Shown piece after piece: positions 1-7,180 of a stretch of 13,703 nt of DNA. Each line of letters starts with the position of its first letter. Positions within the stretch are counted from its first letter, which is position 1. The stretch is from positions 1 through 13,703 of the forward strand of contig JACDBY010000472.1 in the NCBI GenBank assembly GCA_013694685.1, written 5' to 3'. Position numbers and translations under genes: made by a program. The notes beneath the pieces are model-generated. The model was not told the DNA's origin, searched no databases, and was given only the letters and a program-made list of their open reading frames with translations. The DNA comes from Actinomycetota bacterium (GTDB taxonomy: Bacteria > Actinomycetota > Thermoleophilia > Gaiellales > Gaiellaceae).

Positions 1-1
1 C

Positions 2-643
2 GCGTGCGACGCGATTGACGTGCTCGCGGCTCCGGCCGGCGAGCACCGCGAGCGCGGGCACGCCCCGTGCGAGAGCCTCACGATCGTCGGCGAGACGCCG
101 GAGCGCCTCCTGCAACCGCTCGCGACGCACTACCTTTGCAAGCCGCCGCGGACAGGTCGCCCGGTGCTGTGGCATCAGGACGGCGCCTTCTGGCCGCTCG
201 AGCCGATGGAGGTGACCACGCTTTGGCTCGCGATCACCGACTCCGATCCCGAGAACGGCTGCCTGCGCGTCATCCCCGGGACGCACACCGAGGAGCTCGC
301 GGGGATGCAGGAGCGCGACGACGTGGACAGCGTGCTGCGCCGCGAGACCGACTATCAGGTCGACGAGTCGCAGGCCGTCGACCTCGAGCTCCGCGCGGGC
401 GACGTCTCCGTGCACCACCCGAACATCCTGCACAGCTCTGAGGCGAACACGTCCGACCGCTGGCGTCGCGCCCTGACGATCCGCTACATCCCGACCTCGA
501 CCCGCATCACCGACCCCGATGCGGCATCACCGTTTCTGCTGCGCGGCGATGCGGTCGACGGGGTCAACCAGTATCGCGAGCTCCCGCGCTTTCGCGAGGA
601 CGAGCACATGGCCTTCGCGGGTGCCGAGAGCTGGCGGCACTAG
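2..643 (+). CDS. Phytanoyl-CoA dioxygenase (PhyH) family oxygenase, 5'-truncated
   Basis: This is the C-terminal 213 residues of a non-haem Fe(II)/2-oxoglutarate dioxygenase of the PhyH family; the frame is open from the window edge, so the true start lies upstream. The iron-binding triad is visible: the HQD motif (nt 173-181, His and Asp ligands) and the distal His of LHSSEAN (nt 431-433). An Arg eleven residues later (nt 464-466, in RWRRAL) is placed to bind the 2-oxoglutarate carboxylate. The segment DPENGCLRVIPGTH is typical of the family. Such enzymes hydroxylate varied small molecules, and the substrate cannot be read from the sequence. It is co-directional with the exporter 154 bases downstream but has no visible link to the sugar cluster. 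The family call is firm; the function is open. Confidence 0.9.
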   Translation, partial: ACDAIDVLAAPAGEHRERGHAPCESLTIVGETPERLLQPLATHYLCKPPRTGRPVLWHQDGAFWPLEPMEVTTLWLAITDSDPENGCLRVIPGTHTEELAGMQERDDVDSVLRRETDYQVDESQAVDLELRAGDVSVHHPNILHSSEANTSDRWRRALTIRYIPTSTRITDPDAASPFLLRGDAVDGVNQYRELPRFREDEHMAFAGAESWRH

Positions 644-797
644 GCGATCCAAGGCGGTCACCCTCTGCCGTAGAGCGCGACAGCGATCCAACCGACGCCG
701 GCCGCAACGGGTCGTCCTGACGACACGTGGCACCTGGAGTTGCTGCGCGAATCCGTCGACGCGGAACAGGTTCGAGCGCACGAACGTTAGCTCTGGA
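644..797. other. Intergenic region between dioxygenase and LysE-type exporter
   Basis: This 154-base GC-rich gap has no convincing gene. A short perfect inverted repeat (GTCGT, CCTG loop, ACGAC; nt 711-724) is present but lacks a T-run, so it is not called a terminator. I see no clear promoter and no copy of the 22-base operator found elsewhere in the window. Confidence 0.5.
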
Positions 798-1433
798 GTG
801 CCCGCGCTCACGACACTGCTCTTCTTCGTTCTCGCGGCGCTTGCCCTCGTCGCGATTCCGGGTCCGAATCACATCTACATCGTGACGCGGAGCATCGCGC
901 AGGGGCGCGCCGCGGGGCTTGCGTCGGCGTTCGGTGTCGAGACCGGGACGCTGGTGCACATCGCTGCGACCGCCGCCGGTCTCTCGGCGTTGATCGCCTC
1001 CTCCGCCGTCGCATTCGATGTCGTCCGCTACCTCGGGGTCGCGTACCTCGTGTACCTCGGGGTGCGAACGCTGCTGCGCGACGACGCACCGAGCCTCGGC
1101 GCGTCGTCCGGTGGCATGCGTTTGCGACGCGTGTACGCCGAGGGGGTCGTCGTGAACGTCCTCAACCCGAAGGTGGCGCTGTTCTTCCTCGCGTTTCTCC
1201 CCCAGTTCGTCGACCCGAGTCGAGGCCCGGCGTACACCCAGATTCTGGTTCTCGGCTTGGTCCTCGCAGCCCTCGGGCTCGCGAGCGACATCGTCTACGC
1301 CCTGACAGCGGGCGCACTCGGCGGCTGGCTCCGCCGCAGACCGAGCTTCTTGCGCCGCCAGCGCTACGTCACCGGTGGCGTCTATCTGGCGCTCGGTGCC
1401 GCTGCCGCGTTTGCCGGTCGCGGCGAGAAGTAG
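798..1433 (+). CDS. LysE/RhtB family amino-acid (metabolite) exporter
   Basis: A 211-residue integral membrane exporter of the LysE/RhtB family, whose members expel amino acids or related metabolites across the cytoplasmic membrane. The N-terminal hydrophobic helix runs into the hallmark IPGPN motif. A charged loop GRAAGLASAFGVETG, a helix around VRYLGVAYLVYLGVRTL, the VLNPKVALFFLAFLPQF segment and two further C-terminal hydrophobic helices follow, which is the family's usual six-helix layout and length. The GTG at 798 is the only plausible start next to the conserved N-terminus, but its GGAG (795-798) overlaps the start codon, so initiation is poorly supported. The frame stays open upstream with no homology. 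It converges on the regulator gene with a 12-base gap. Substrate unknown. Confidence 0.85.
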   Translation: MPALTTLLFFVLAALALVAIPGPNHIYIVTRSIAQGRAAGLASAFGVETGTLVHIAATAAGLSALIASSAVAFDVVRYLGVAYLVYLGVRTLLRDDAPSLGASSGGMRLRRVYAEGVVVNVLNPKVALFFLAFLPQFVDPSRGPAYTQILVLGLVLAALGLASDIVYALTAGALGGWLRRRPSFLRRQRYVTGGVYLALGAAAAFAGRGEK

Positions 1434-1445
1434 GAGCCGAGCGGG

Positions 1446-2948
1446 CTACGAAGGCGCCGCGACCGCTCCGACCCCGAGAACCTCGGCGGCCGCCTCCGTA
1501 CCGGTCGTCCGGGCCTCGTCGAGCACCGGGAGGCCGGTGATCGCACCGATCAGCTGTGCAGCGTGTTGCGCTGCGGCGGCAGGACCCAGACGCCCGGTGA
1601 GCACCGCCTCGAGCATCGCCTGCAGTTGGGCCGACACCCTCGGATAGAGGGGCGTCGAAGGGCGCGTCACCGCGTGGTCGAGGAGATCAGCGGTCTGCGA
1701 GAGGAACGCGAGATCCGGCGCGGCGAGGGCGACGGCGGAGCGGCGGGACGGGATCCGCGCCGTCGCTCGTGCGATCCGCGCGAGCGCCTCGGGGGCGACG
1801 ATCCCCTCGAGGAGCCGCATGGCCAGCGCGGGCTGTGCAGCCTGGCGGAAGATCCCGTACACCATCGTCCCGGCCACGCTCGCGGGCGCACCTCGTGGGC
1901 CACCGGGAACCGGTGCGAAGCCGACGTGATCCCAGAGCTCGCCCAACGGGACTCCGAGCGCTCGGGCCAGCGTGGCGGCCTCGTAGCTGCCACCGAAGCT
2001 GATCGCCGCCTCACCCTCGGCGAGCAGCCGGATGGGGCGATCCCATTCGTAGGCAACGACGTCGGAGGACATCAGCCCGTCGTCGATCAGGCTGCGGAGG
2101 AAACGGAGCGCCTGGGCAGTCTTGCGCGAGTCAAGTGTGACGCCGCCGCGCGCGAGCACCTCGGCGGCGTTGGAGGCGAGGAACGAGATCAGGCAGTACG
2201 CGGTCGTCTCCCCACCGCGGGAGCCTCCCGGCATCACGATCGGGTGCGGCAGGCCCTTCTGGACAAGTGCTCGAGCGACCGCACGGAGCTCGATCCAGGT
2301 CGCCGGAGGCTCGAGCCCGACGGCCTCGAGCTCGCGGCGCCGGTACCAGAACCCCGCGACGTCGGCGAAGGCGGAGACCCCGAACGTTCGGCCCCCGTAC
2401 CGATTGGCAGCGACGAGAGCGTCAAGGAAGTCCACCTCGTGCTCGTTGCGCACCCAGTCCTCGTTCAGATCCTCCAGCGCGTAGAGAAAGCCGGCGGCCG
2501 CGAACTCGGCCGCCCAGACGGAGTCGAGAACGGCGAGGTCGGGCGCCTGACCCTCCGCCACCGCGTGGGTCAGCGCCTGGTGGAGCGTCGGTCGCGAGAC
2601 CGTCACGAGGTCGACTTCGACGGTGCCGTCGGCACCGTCCCGGATCATCCGCGCCCAGGGGCCTTCCTCGGGCACGACGACCCTCAGCTCGGGCTGATCG
2701 GGGCGGCGACGGAGCCAGTGCGGGTTGACGAACGTGCCACGCCGCCGGTGTCGCAGGATGACGCCCTCCTCGGCGAGCTCCGAGAGCGCGCGGCTCACCG
2801 GCGTCCGGCTGATCGCGTAGCGATCGCAGAGCTCGTGCTCGGTCGGGAGCTGACCGTCCCGCCCGTAGATCCCGCCGAGGATCTCCTCGAGCAGCACCGT
2901 CTTCAACTGGAAGTAGAGAGGAATCGGCTGGTTTGGGTCGATCGCCAT
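1446..2948 (-). CDS. Chimeric GntR-family regulator with fused solute-binding-protein domain
   Basis: A 500-residue one-component transcription regulator. Residues 1-76 form a GntR winged helix-turn-helix (IPLYFQLK, GQLPTEHELC, SRTPVSRALSELAEEGVI, then the wing RRRGTFVNP). Residues about 86-465 resemble a complete ABC-importer sugar-binding protein (SBP type 1), with APDLAVLD (135-142), PATW (215-218), GFAPVPGGP (343-351), RIPSRRSA (398-405) and RPSTPLYPR (429-437). There is no signal peptide or lipobox, so the binding domain should be cytoplasmic. This replaces the UTRA or LacI-like sensor seen in better-known GntR/AraR proteins. The ATG at 2948 places the helix-turn-helix at the expected N-terminus. 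It follows the MFS gene by 55 bases on the same strand, so the two probably share a transcript headed by an operator. I infer it controls the adjacent importer and hydrolase genes in response to imported sugar. Confidence 0.9.
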   Translation of the reverse strand: MAIDPNQPIPLYFQLKTVLLEEILGGIYGRDGQLPTEHELCDRYAISRTPVSRALSELAEEGVILRHRRRGTFVNPHWLRRRPDQPELRVVVPEEGPWARMIRDGADGTVEVDLVTVSRPTLHQALTHAVAEGQAPDLAVLDSVWAAEFAAAGFLYALEDLNEDWVRNEHEVDFLDALVAANRYGGRTFGVSAFADVAGFWYRRRELEAVGLEPPATWIELRAVARALVQKGLPHPIVMPGGSRGGETTAYCLISFLASNAAEVLARGGVTLDSRKTAQALRFLRSLIDDGLMSSDVVAYEWDRPIRLLAEGEAAISFGGSYEAATLARALGVPLGELWDHVGFAPVPGGPRGAPASVAGTMVYGIFRQAAQPALAMRLLEGIVAPEALARIARATARIPSRRSAVALAAPDLAFLSQTADLLDHAVTRPSTPLYPRVSAQLQAMLEAVLTGRLGPAAAAQHAAQLIGAITGLPVLDEARTTGTEAAAEVLGVGAVAAPS

Positions 2949-3003
2949 CGTCGCCTGGATCGGGATTCGAGTGCTCGCACTTTACTCCCGCTGCGCCGGG
3001 CGT

Positions 3004-4254
3004 TCAGGCGGTCGCCCGCGCCAGGTTGGCGCGAACGGTCGCCCCGTGCACGATCGAGGCGGAGACGAGCGCAGCCGCAAAGACAACCAGCCCGCCCGCG
3101 ACGAAGATGACGGCTGGGTCGACGACCGCGTACAGCGGTCCGATCGCGATGAGCCCGAGCGGCTTCGTTCCGACATGGCCGAGGAAGACAACGCCCATCC
3201 CACGGCCGAGGAGGTCGTCGGGCAGCGATTCCTGCGTGGCCGTCGAGACGAGCAGGATCGCCGCGCTCGAGGCCGCGCCGACGAAGAAGGTTCCCAGCAG
3301 CACGAGTGGCAACGAGCTGGCCAGGCCCAGGAGCACGTAGCCGGGAAGTGCGATCGTCCACGCGAGGCAGCTCGCAAGCACCTTCCTCCGCACGGCGCGC
3401 CGAGTGAGGAACGCGGCCGCCGAGATCGTTCCCAGGGCGGTCGCAGCGAGAAGCAGCGCGAGCCCTGCGGCGCCGAGGTCGAGGGTCGAATGCGCGAGCT
3501 CGGCGATCCCGACCGTCCAGACACCGGACATGATGGTCATCCCGGCACCGAGCATCGCCACCGCGACGGGAAGTCCCGTTCGCCGCCGGAGGCCGGCAAG
3601 ACCGCCGCCGAGCCGCGGTCGCCGCTCGTCGTGGATCACCGTCGCACGCGGACGAGCCTCGATCCTCCAGAGCAGGAGTGCGGAGACGAAGAACGATGCC
3701 GCGTTGATCGCGAAGAACGTCCCGACCGAGACGAGGCCGAGGAGCGCCGCCGCAACGGCCCAACCCGTGGTCTGTAGCCCTCCGTTCGTGGCACCGACGA
3801 GGCTCGAGGCTCGCTGGATGCTCGCACGCCCGACGATCGACGGCAAAAACGCGCCGAACGCGGGTGTGAAGTAGCTCGCAGCCGTCGTCACGACAAAGGC
3901 TGCCACGACGAGAGCCCACAGCGGGAGGCTTCCGGCGATCCCCGCGGCCGCGACCGGGACGAGGACGATGCCCCGGACGAGATCGGCCGCGATCATCGTC
4001 CGCTTGCGATCCCAAGAGTCGGCTGCAACACCGCCGTGCAGACCGAAGAGGAGCGCCGGCAGCCCGTCGACGAGTCGCACGGCGACGACGCCGAGCGGAC
4101 CGGCGGCGGCGACCGCGAACCACATCAGCGCGACGAACTGGAAAGCGTTCCCGAGCTGGCTGACCGCGTTGGCCAGGTACGCGCGACGGAAGTCGGGGTG
4201 CGAGAAGAGCAGAACGAGGACGATCGTTGTGTATTTGCTATTGCAGAGTAGCAA
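3004..4254 (-). CDS. MFS transporter, probable drug/metabolite-type exporter
   Basis: A major facilitator superfamily membrane protein of up to 416 residues, most like the MFS_3 / EntS-type exporters. It carries the typical HPDFRRAYLANAVSQLG start of that group, MFS motif A between helices 2 and 3 (GGVAADSWDRKR, about residues 74-85), and about ten to twelve hydrophobic segments through to a short polar C-terminus. The start is doubtful. The only standard start codon in the open frame is TTG at 4254, which lies inside a predicted operator, has no ribosome binding site and adds about 15 atypical residues; a rarer downstream codon such as CTG at 4212 is possible. It is the first gene of a minus-strand pair with the GntR chimera and diverges from the hydrolase-importer operon. 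It might export a pathway intermediate, but its substrate is unknown. Confidence 0.87.
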   Translation of the reverse strand: MLLCNSKYTTIVLVLLFSHPDFRRAYLANAVSQLGNAFQFVALMWFAVAAAGPLGVVAVRLVDGLPALLFGLHGGVAADSWDRKRTMIAADLVRGIVLVPVAAAGIAGSLPLWALVVAAFVVTTAASYFTPAFGAFLPSIVGRASIQRASSLVGATNGGLQTTGWAVAAALLGLVSVGTFFAINAASFFVSALLLWRIEARPRATVIHDERRPRLGGGLAGLRRRTGLPVAVAMLGAGMTIMSGVWTVGIAELAHSTLDLGAAGLALLLAATALGTISAAAFLTRRAVRRKVLASCLAWTIALPGYVLLGLASSLPLVLLGTFFVGAASSAAILLVSTATQESLPDDLLGRGMGVVFLGHVGTKPLGLIAIGPLYAVVDPAVIFVAGGLVVFAAALVSASIVHGATVRANLARATA

Positions 4255-4255
4255 T
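4234..4255. promoter_or_regulatory. Predicted operator site 1 (22-bp imperfect palindrome) before MFS-regulator pair
   Basis: Left half TTTGCTAT, six bases, right half GTAGCAAT; the inner TTGCTA and TAGCAA arms are perfect inverted repeats. It is one of three 22-base sites of the form TTTG-N14-CAA(A/T) in the window, each at the start of a transcription unit. It overlaps the putative start of the MFS gene, and read on the minus strand it contains TGCTACTCT, which could serve as an extended -10 element. It probably mediates autoregulation of the MFS-GntR pair. Confidence 0.65.
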
Positions 4256-4295
4256 TGGGCAGGCGCGGCCCGCGAGGCGTCCGGTTCACCAGTTC

Positions 4296-4324
4296 TTGAC
4301 TCCGGGGCGGTTATTTGTTATTCC
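4296..4324 (+). promoter_or_regulatory. Candidate sigma-70-type promoter of the hydrolase-importer operon
   Basis: TTGACT (4296-4301) matches the -35 consensus at five of six positions. A 17-base spacer leads to TATTCC (4319-4324), a weak -10 hexamer. Transcription would begin near 4331. The -10 and the start point lie inside operator site 2, so a bound repressor would block RNA polymerase. Confidence 0.45.
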
Positions 4325-4335
4325 ACGATGGCAAA
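4314..4335. promoter_or_regulatory. Predicted operator site 2 (22-bp imperfect palindrome) before hydrolase-importer operon
   Basis: Left half TTTGTTAT, six bases, right half ATGGCAAA. It matches site 1 at 15 of 22 positions without gaps and has the same TTTG-N14-CAA framework. Its centre lies 80 bp from that of site 1 in the 100-bp divergent control region. It overlaps the candidate -10 and transcription start and ends 10 bases before the ribosome binding site of the hydrolase gene, a position suited to repression. Confidence 0.65.
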
Positions 4336-4345
4336 ACCTAGGGTC

Positions 4346-4350
4346 GGGAG
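4346..4350 (+). promoter_or_regulatory. Ribosome binding site deciding the start of the first hydrolase
   Basis: GGGAG sits four bases before the ATG at 4355. The upstream in-frame ATG at 4328 has no such element, lies inside operator site 2 and would precede or overlap the predicted transcription start, so 4355 is preferred. Confidence 0.6.
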
Positions 4351-4354
4351 CTTG

Positions 4355-5776
4355 ATGAGCGAAGGGGTGCTTGACGGGAGGACGGAGCTCCGGCCGGGTG
4401 TGGGCGAGCTCGCGGGGCGTGCGCTTGAGGTGCTCGAGGCGAACTGGCTCGGTCACGGGACGCGGCCGTCACGTCTGTATCCGCATCAATGGAGCTGGGA
4501 CTCGGCCTGCATCGCGATGGGCTACGCACGCTGGAACCAGGCGCGCGCGGAAACGGAGCTGCGGTCGCTCTTCGCGGGACAGTGGTCGAACGGCCTCGTG
4601 CCGCACATCGTCTTCGCCGAGGGCAACGGCCGATACTTCCCCGGCCCCGACTTCTGGCAGACCGAGCGCTCGCCCGAGGCGCCGGCGAACGTCAAGACCT
4701 CTGGGATCGCGCAGCCACCGCTGCATGCGACCGCGGCGTTGCGCCTCTACCGGTTGTCCGCGGATCGGAAACGGGCGACGGCCTTCCTCGCGGAGCTGGC
4801 GCCGAAGCTCCACGCCTGGCACTCCTATCTGTATCGGGAGCGAACTCGGAGCGGGGAAGGGCTGGTCGAGATCTGGCATCCGTGGGAATCGGGCATGGAC
4901 AACTCTCCGCTCTGGGACGAGGCCCTGGCGCGGCTCGCTCCGACGGAGGCGCAGATTCCGCCGTACCAGCGGGTGGACATCGAGCTCGCCGATCCGACCG
5001 AGCGCCCGACCGACGCCGAATACGACCGTTACGTCTACCTGGTCGGTCTCTTCCGCGAGCTCGACTACCGGGCAGACCGCATCCAGGACGAGACGCCGTT
5101 CGCCGTGCAGTCCGTGCTCTTCAACTCGCTCCTCGTGCAGGCCAATCTCGACCTGGCTGAGATCGCGCGGGTGCTTGGCGACGACCCCGAGCCATTCGAA
5201 GCTTGGGCCGAGCAGACGGCTGCCGCCCTCGACGCGAGGCTCTGGAGCGAGGTGGACGCGCTGTATGTCGACTACGACCTCGAGGGCGAAGCGCATGTCG
5301 AGGCACGATCGGCCGCGGGGCTCGCTCCCTTGTATGCCGGCGTGCCCACCCCGGAGCGGGCGGGACAGATGATCGAGCGACTCGCCGGGTCGCGCGTCGA
5401 GGTGGGTGCGGCAGGCTGGGCGGTGACGAGCCTTCCGCCCGACGATCCGGGCTTTCAGCCGACGCGATACTGGCGTGGCCCGGTGTGGCCGATCCTCAAC
5501 TGGGTCCTGCAACGCGGGCTCGACCGGTACGGCTACCCGCTGCTCGCGGCCGAGCTACGGCAGGGGCTGATCGAGCTGAGCCGCGGCGGGTTCTGGGAGC
5601 ACTACAGCCCCGTCACGGGGGCCGGCCATGGAGGCGAGAGCTTCGCGTGGACGGCGGGACTGATGCTGGACATCCTCTCGATCGAGCACGAGACGAAAGG
5701 AGCGCGCATGGAGGATGCCGAGATCGCTCTGGGAGCGGACGGCACGTCAATGTCGAGTCATGGACGGAGGGAGTGA
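4355..5776 (+). CDS. MGH1-like (GH63-clan) glycoside hydrolase, copy 1
   Basis: A 473-residue predicted cytoplasmic (alpha/alpha)6-barrel glycosidase resembling mannosylglycerate and glucosylglycerate hydrolases. Those enzymes release a hexose and D-glycerate. Visible landmarks are LYPHQWSWDS (41-50), the GQWSNGLVPHIVF block (75-87), HPWESGMDNSP (175-185) with D182 as likely general acid, PTRYWRGPVWPILNW (369-383), and GFWEHYSPVTG (412-422) with E415 as likely general base by analogy with GH63. ESFAWTAG (428-435) closes the fold. No signal peptide is present, so it should act after import. A polar tail of about 30 residues follows the conserved end and is absent from copy 2. It is the first gene of the operon, with the binding-protein gene starting two bases after its stop. 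The exact substrate is not proven; other small alpha-glycosides are possible. Confidence 0.88.
   Translation: MSEGVLDGRTELRPGVGELAGRALEVLEANWLGHGTRPSRLYPHQWSWDSACIAMGYARWNQARAETELRSLFAGQWSNGLVPHIVFAEGNGRYFPGPDFWQTERSPEAPANVKTSGIAQPPLHATAALRLYRLSADRKRATAFLAELAPKLHAWHSYLYRERTRSGEGLVEIWHPWESGMDNSPLWDEALARLAPTEAQIPPYQRVDIELADPTERPTDAEYDRYVYLVGLFRELDYRADRIQDETPFAVQSVLFNSLLVQANLDLAEIARVLGDDPEPFEAWAEQTAAALDARLWSEVDALYVDYDLEGEAHVEARSAAGLAPLYAGVPTPERAGQMIERLAGSRVEVGAAGWAVTSLPPDDPGFQPTRYWRGPVWPILNWVLQRGLDRYGYPLLAAELRQGLIELSRGGFWEHYSPVTGAGHGGESFAWTAGLMLDILSIEHETKGARMEDAEIALGADGTSMSSHGRRE
5766..5773 (+). promoter_or_regulatory. Ribosome binding site of the solute-binding protein
   Basis: GGAGGGAG lies 4 bases before the ATG at 5778, within the end of the hydrolase gene. 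It decides the start, because an in-frame ATG further upstream (5715) would place the Tat signal too far inside the protein. Such a strong site fits the high expression usually needed for a binding protein. Confidence 0.65.
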
Positions 5777-5777
5777 G

Positions 5778-7148
5778 ATGAGCGACGTAAGTAAGGACGG
5801 CTTCGGCTGGGAGGAGCCGATCGACCGGCGGACGATGCTCGGCCGGGCGGCGATCGCCGGTGGGGCGATTGCCGCGGGTGGTCTTCTGACCGCGCAGCAC
5901 GCCTCCGCGGGCTCGTCCGCGGCCGCCGGCAAGGTCACAGCATTCTTCGGCCAGTTCGGCGGGATCGCCGAGCAGGAGGGGATCCGCAAGTACGTCTTCA
6001 GGGGTTTCAACGGGGACGTCGATCCGGTCTTCGCGCCGATCAGCAACCCGGCGAACTTCGTCGACCGCGTCAGGGCGGAGGCAAAGGCGGGTGGGAAGGG
6101 CAACATCGACCTGCTCGTCGGTCTCCACGGGGACTTCGTGACGTTCCAGAACGAGGGTCTCATCCGGGGCCTCGACGCCGTGGGCAAGCAGGTCAAGAAC
6201 CTGCCCGCACCGCTCGTCAAGATCGGGAAGCTCGGGACGAAGACCCAGTACTACCTTCCGCACTCTCAGGCGACCTACGTGATGGTCGCCAACAAGGACG
6301 TGCTCAAGTACATGCCCAAGGGCGCCAACATCGATGCGCTCACCTACGGCCAGTTGTTCCAGTGGGCGAAGACGATCAGGGAGAAGACGGGGCAGAACCG
6401 GTTTGGTCTGCCGGCCAGCGATACGGGCCTGATGCACCGCTTCCTCCAGGGCTTCCTCGTGCCATCGTTCACCGGCGGCTTCGTCACGGGCTTCCGCTCG
6501 ACGGAGGCTGTGGCGGCGTGGGAATACATGAAACAGCTCTGGAAGTACACGCACCCGCAGTCGCTGACCTATGCGTTCATGCAGGATCCGCTCCTCAGCG
6601 AGGAAGTCCTGCTGGGCTGGGATCATGTCGCTCGATTGAAGACGGCGCTCGACCAGCGGCCGGGCGACCTCGTTGCGTTCCCGGTCCCGAAGGGCCCGAA
6701 GGCGCGGTCGTACATGCCGGTCATCGTCGGGCTCGCAATCCCGAAGAACGCACCGAACCCCGCAGGTGCCGCTGCGTTGGCCCGTCACATGCTGACGCTT
6801 GGTGCCCAAGCGCAGATCCTCTCCATCAGCGGCTTCTTCCCGGCCGTCGGTGGGCGGCTGTCGAAGAGGATCTCGCCCGGGTTGCTCGCAGAGGCGGCCG
6901 CGGTGCGGAAGCAGCAGAAAGCGCCGGATGCCGTCCAAGCGCTGCTCCCGATCGGGATCGGAGCCGAAGGCGGGAACTTCAGCAAGATCTATCGCGACAC
7001 GTTCACCCGCATCGTCCGAAACAACGAGAACGTCCGGACAGTGCTCGCTGAGCAGGGCGCTCTCCTGCAGGGGATCTTCGACAAGACAGGCGCGCCGTGC
7101 TGGGCGCCCGACCCGCCGAGTGGCAAAGCCGCCTGCCGCGTGAGGTAG
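5778..7148 (+). CDS. Tat-exported ABC sugar/glycoside solute-binding protein (CUT1 type)
   Basis: A 456-residue extracytoplasmic substrate-binding protein that would deliver a sugar or glycoside to the permeases encoded just downstream. The N-terminus is a twin-arginine signal: DRRTMLGRAA (RR at 17-18), a Gly/Ala-rich hydrophobic core and an ASA site near residue 44. No lipobox cysteine is present, unlike most Gram-positive binding proteins. Family features include the substrate-lobe segments DLLVGLHGDF and the hinge-like AFPVPKGPKARSYMPVIVGLAIPKNA, with a length typical of family 1 binding proteins. Two cysteines occur near the C-terminus (CWAPDPPSGKAAC) and might form a disulfide. The ATG at 5778 has a strong ribosome binding site. 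The ligand is not identifiable from sequence; the adjacent hydrolase suggests a hexosyl-glycerate or similar small glycoside. Confidence 0.9.
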   Translation: MSDVSKDGFGWEEPIDRRTMLGRAAIAGGAIAAGGLLTAQHASAGSSAAAGKVTAFFGQFGGIAEQEGIRKYVFRGFNGDVDPVFAPISNPANFVDRVRAEAKAGGKGNIDLLVGLHGDFVTFQNEGLIRGLDAVGKQVKNLPAPLVKIGKLGTKTQYYLPHSQATYVMVANKDVLKYMPKGANIDALTYGQLFQWAKTIREKTGQNRFGLPASDTGLMHRFLQGFLVPSFTGGFVTGFRSTEAVAAWEYMKQLWKYTHPQSLTYAFMQDPLLSEEVLLGWDHVARLKTALDQRPGDLVAFPVPKGPKARSYMPVIVGLAIPKNAPNPAGAAALARHMLTLGAQAQILSISGFFPAVGGRLSKRISPGLLAEAAAVRKQQKAPDAVQALLPIGIGAEGGNFSKIYRDTFTRIVRNNENVRTVLAEQGALLQGIFDKTGAPCWAPDPPSGKAACRVR

Positions 7149-7180
7149 GACGGAGACCGAGGCAAGGACACCGATCGCGC

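Noticed and set aside
711..724. Perfect short inverted repeat GTCGT-CCTG-ACGAC as a terminator
   Set aside because: The stem is only five base pairs and no T-run follows on either strand.
2960..2990. AGTGC-TC-GCACT hairpin followed by TTTA between the MFS and regulator genes
   Set aside because: The T-run is short and on the strand opposite to transcription of both neighbouring genes, so it would not terminate them.
4328..4354. Upstream ATG as start of hydrolase copy 1
   Set aside because: It lies inside operator site 2 and at or before the predicted transcription start, with no ribosome binding site; the ATG at 4355 has GGGAG four bases upstream.
4469..5512. Long minus-strand open frame opposite hydrolase copy 1
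   Set aside because: It has no family motif and is fully overlapped by a well-supported hydrolase.
5613..6938. Long open frame (441 codons) on the minus strand opposite the binding-protein gene
   Set aside because: Its composition is rich in Arg, Asp and Glu without any recognisable domain, as expected for the antisense of a high-GC gene; the plus strand carries a clear binding protein.
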